Origin: Hydrogenophilus sp.
GTDB lineage: Bacteria > Pseudomonadota > Gammaproteobacteria > Burkholderiales > Thiobacillaceae
Length of the DNA: 64,000 bases
Direction of reading: 5' to 3'
NCBI GenBank assembly: GCA_020725265.1
Contig: DYFK01000014.1
Coordinates: forward strand, 24,452 to 88,451
Position 1 is the stretch's first letter, and each line of letters begins with the position of its first letter. Below the pieces are notes generated by a model. It saw nothing but the letters and a program-made list of their open reading frames with translations, did not search any database and was not told the origin of the DNA. A program made the translations under genes and the position numbers. Below, piece by piece: positions 63,951-64,000 of the stretch.

Positions 63951-64000
63951 GGCCGTTGAAAAAGCCATGATCAACACCCCCAACCCATTTCTGAACGGTC

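Overview
The window is a high-GC proteobacterial chromosome segment. Gene content (Coq7, PmbA, DarP, GcvR, Ppx, a SpoT-type protein, tRNA-Pro/Arg/His) fits a gammaproteobacterium, but this is inference and no marker phylogeny was run. Most of it is dense core genome: rsgA; rpsP-rimM-trmD-rplS; rpoZ-spoT; folD; the rimP-nusA-infB-rbfA-truB-rpsO-pnp cluster; aroQ-accB-accC-prmA. Accessory parts are: (i) an Eco29kI-like restriction-modification cassette with vsr (3143-5371); (ii) an Mla/MCE-type cluster whose only ATPase-like ORF lacks the Walker A half (14552-17467); (iii) a c-di-GMP/PEP-CTERM block (42803-49517); (iv) a periplasmic binding protein plus GGDEF/EAL pair (52145-55004); (v) two TRAP transporter loci; (vi) a glycosyltransferase that seems truncated at the right edge, possibly by an insertion element. 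The most interesting observation is that the PEP-CTERM gene (48663) and the HDOD/DHp sensor gene (start re-assigned to 42866) share an upstream architecture: a 17-bp [T/C]GT-N11-ACA element (14/17 identical) followed, 62 and 72 bp from element centre to the -24 GG, by near-identical sigma-54-like -24/-12 promoters (CGGCA[C/T]-N5-TTGCTT). This suggests a PrsR/RpoN-like regulon joining an exosortase-sorted surface protein to a c-di-GMP signalling operon. All calls are by reading the sequence and ORF translations; no database search was run.
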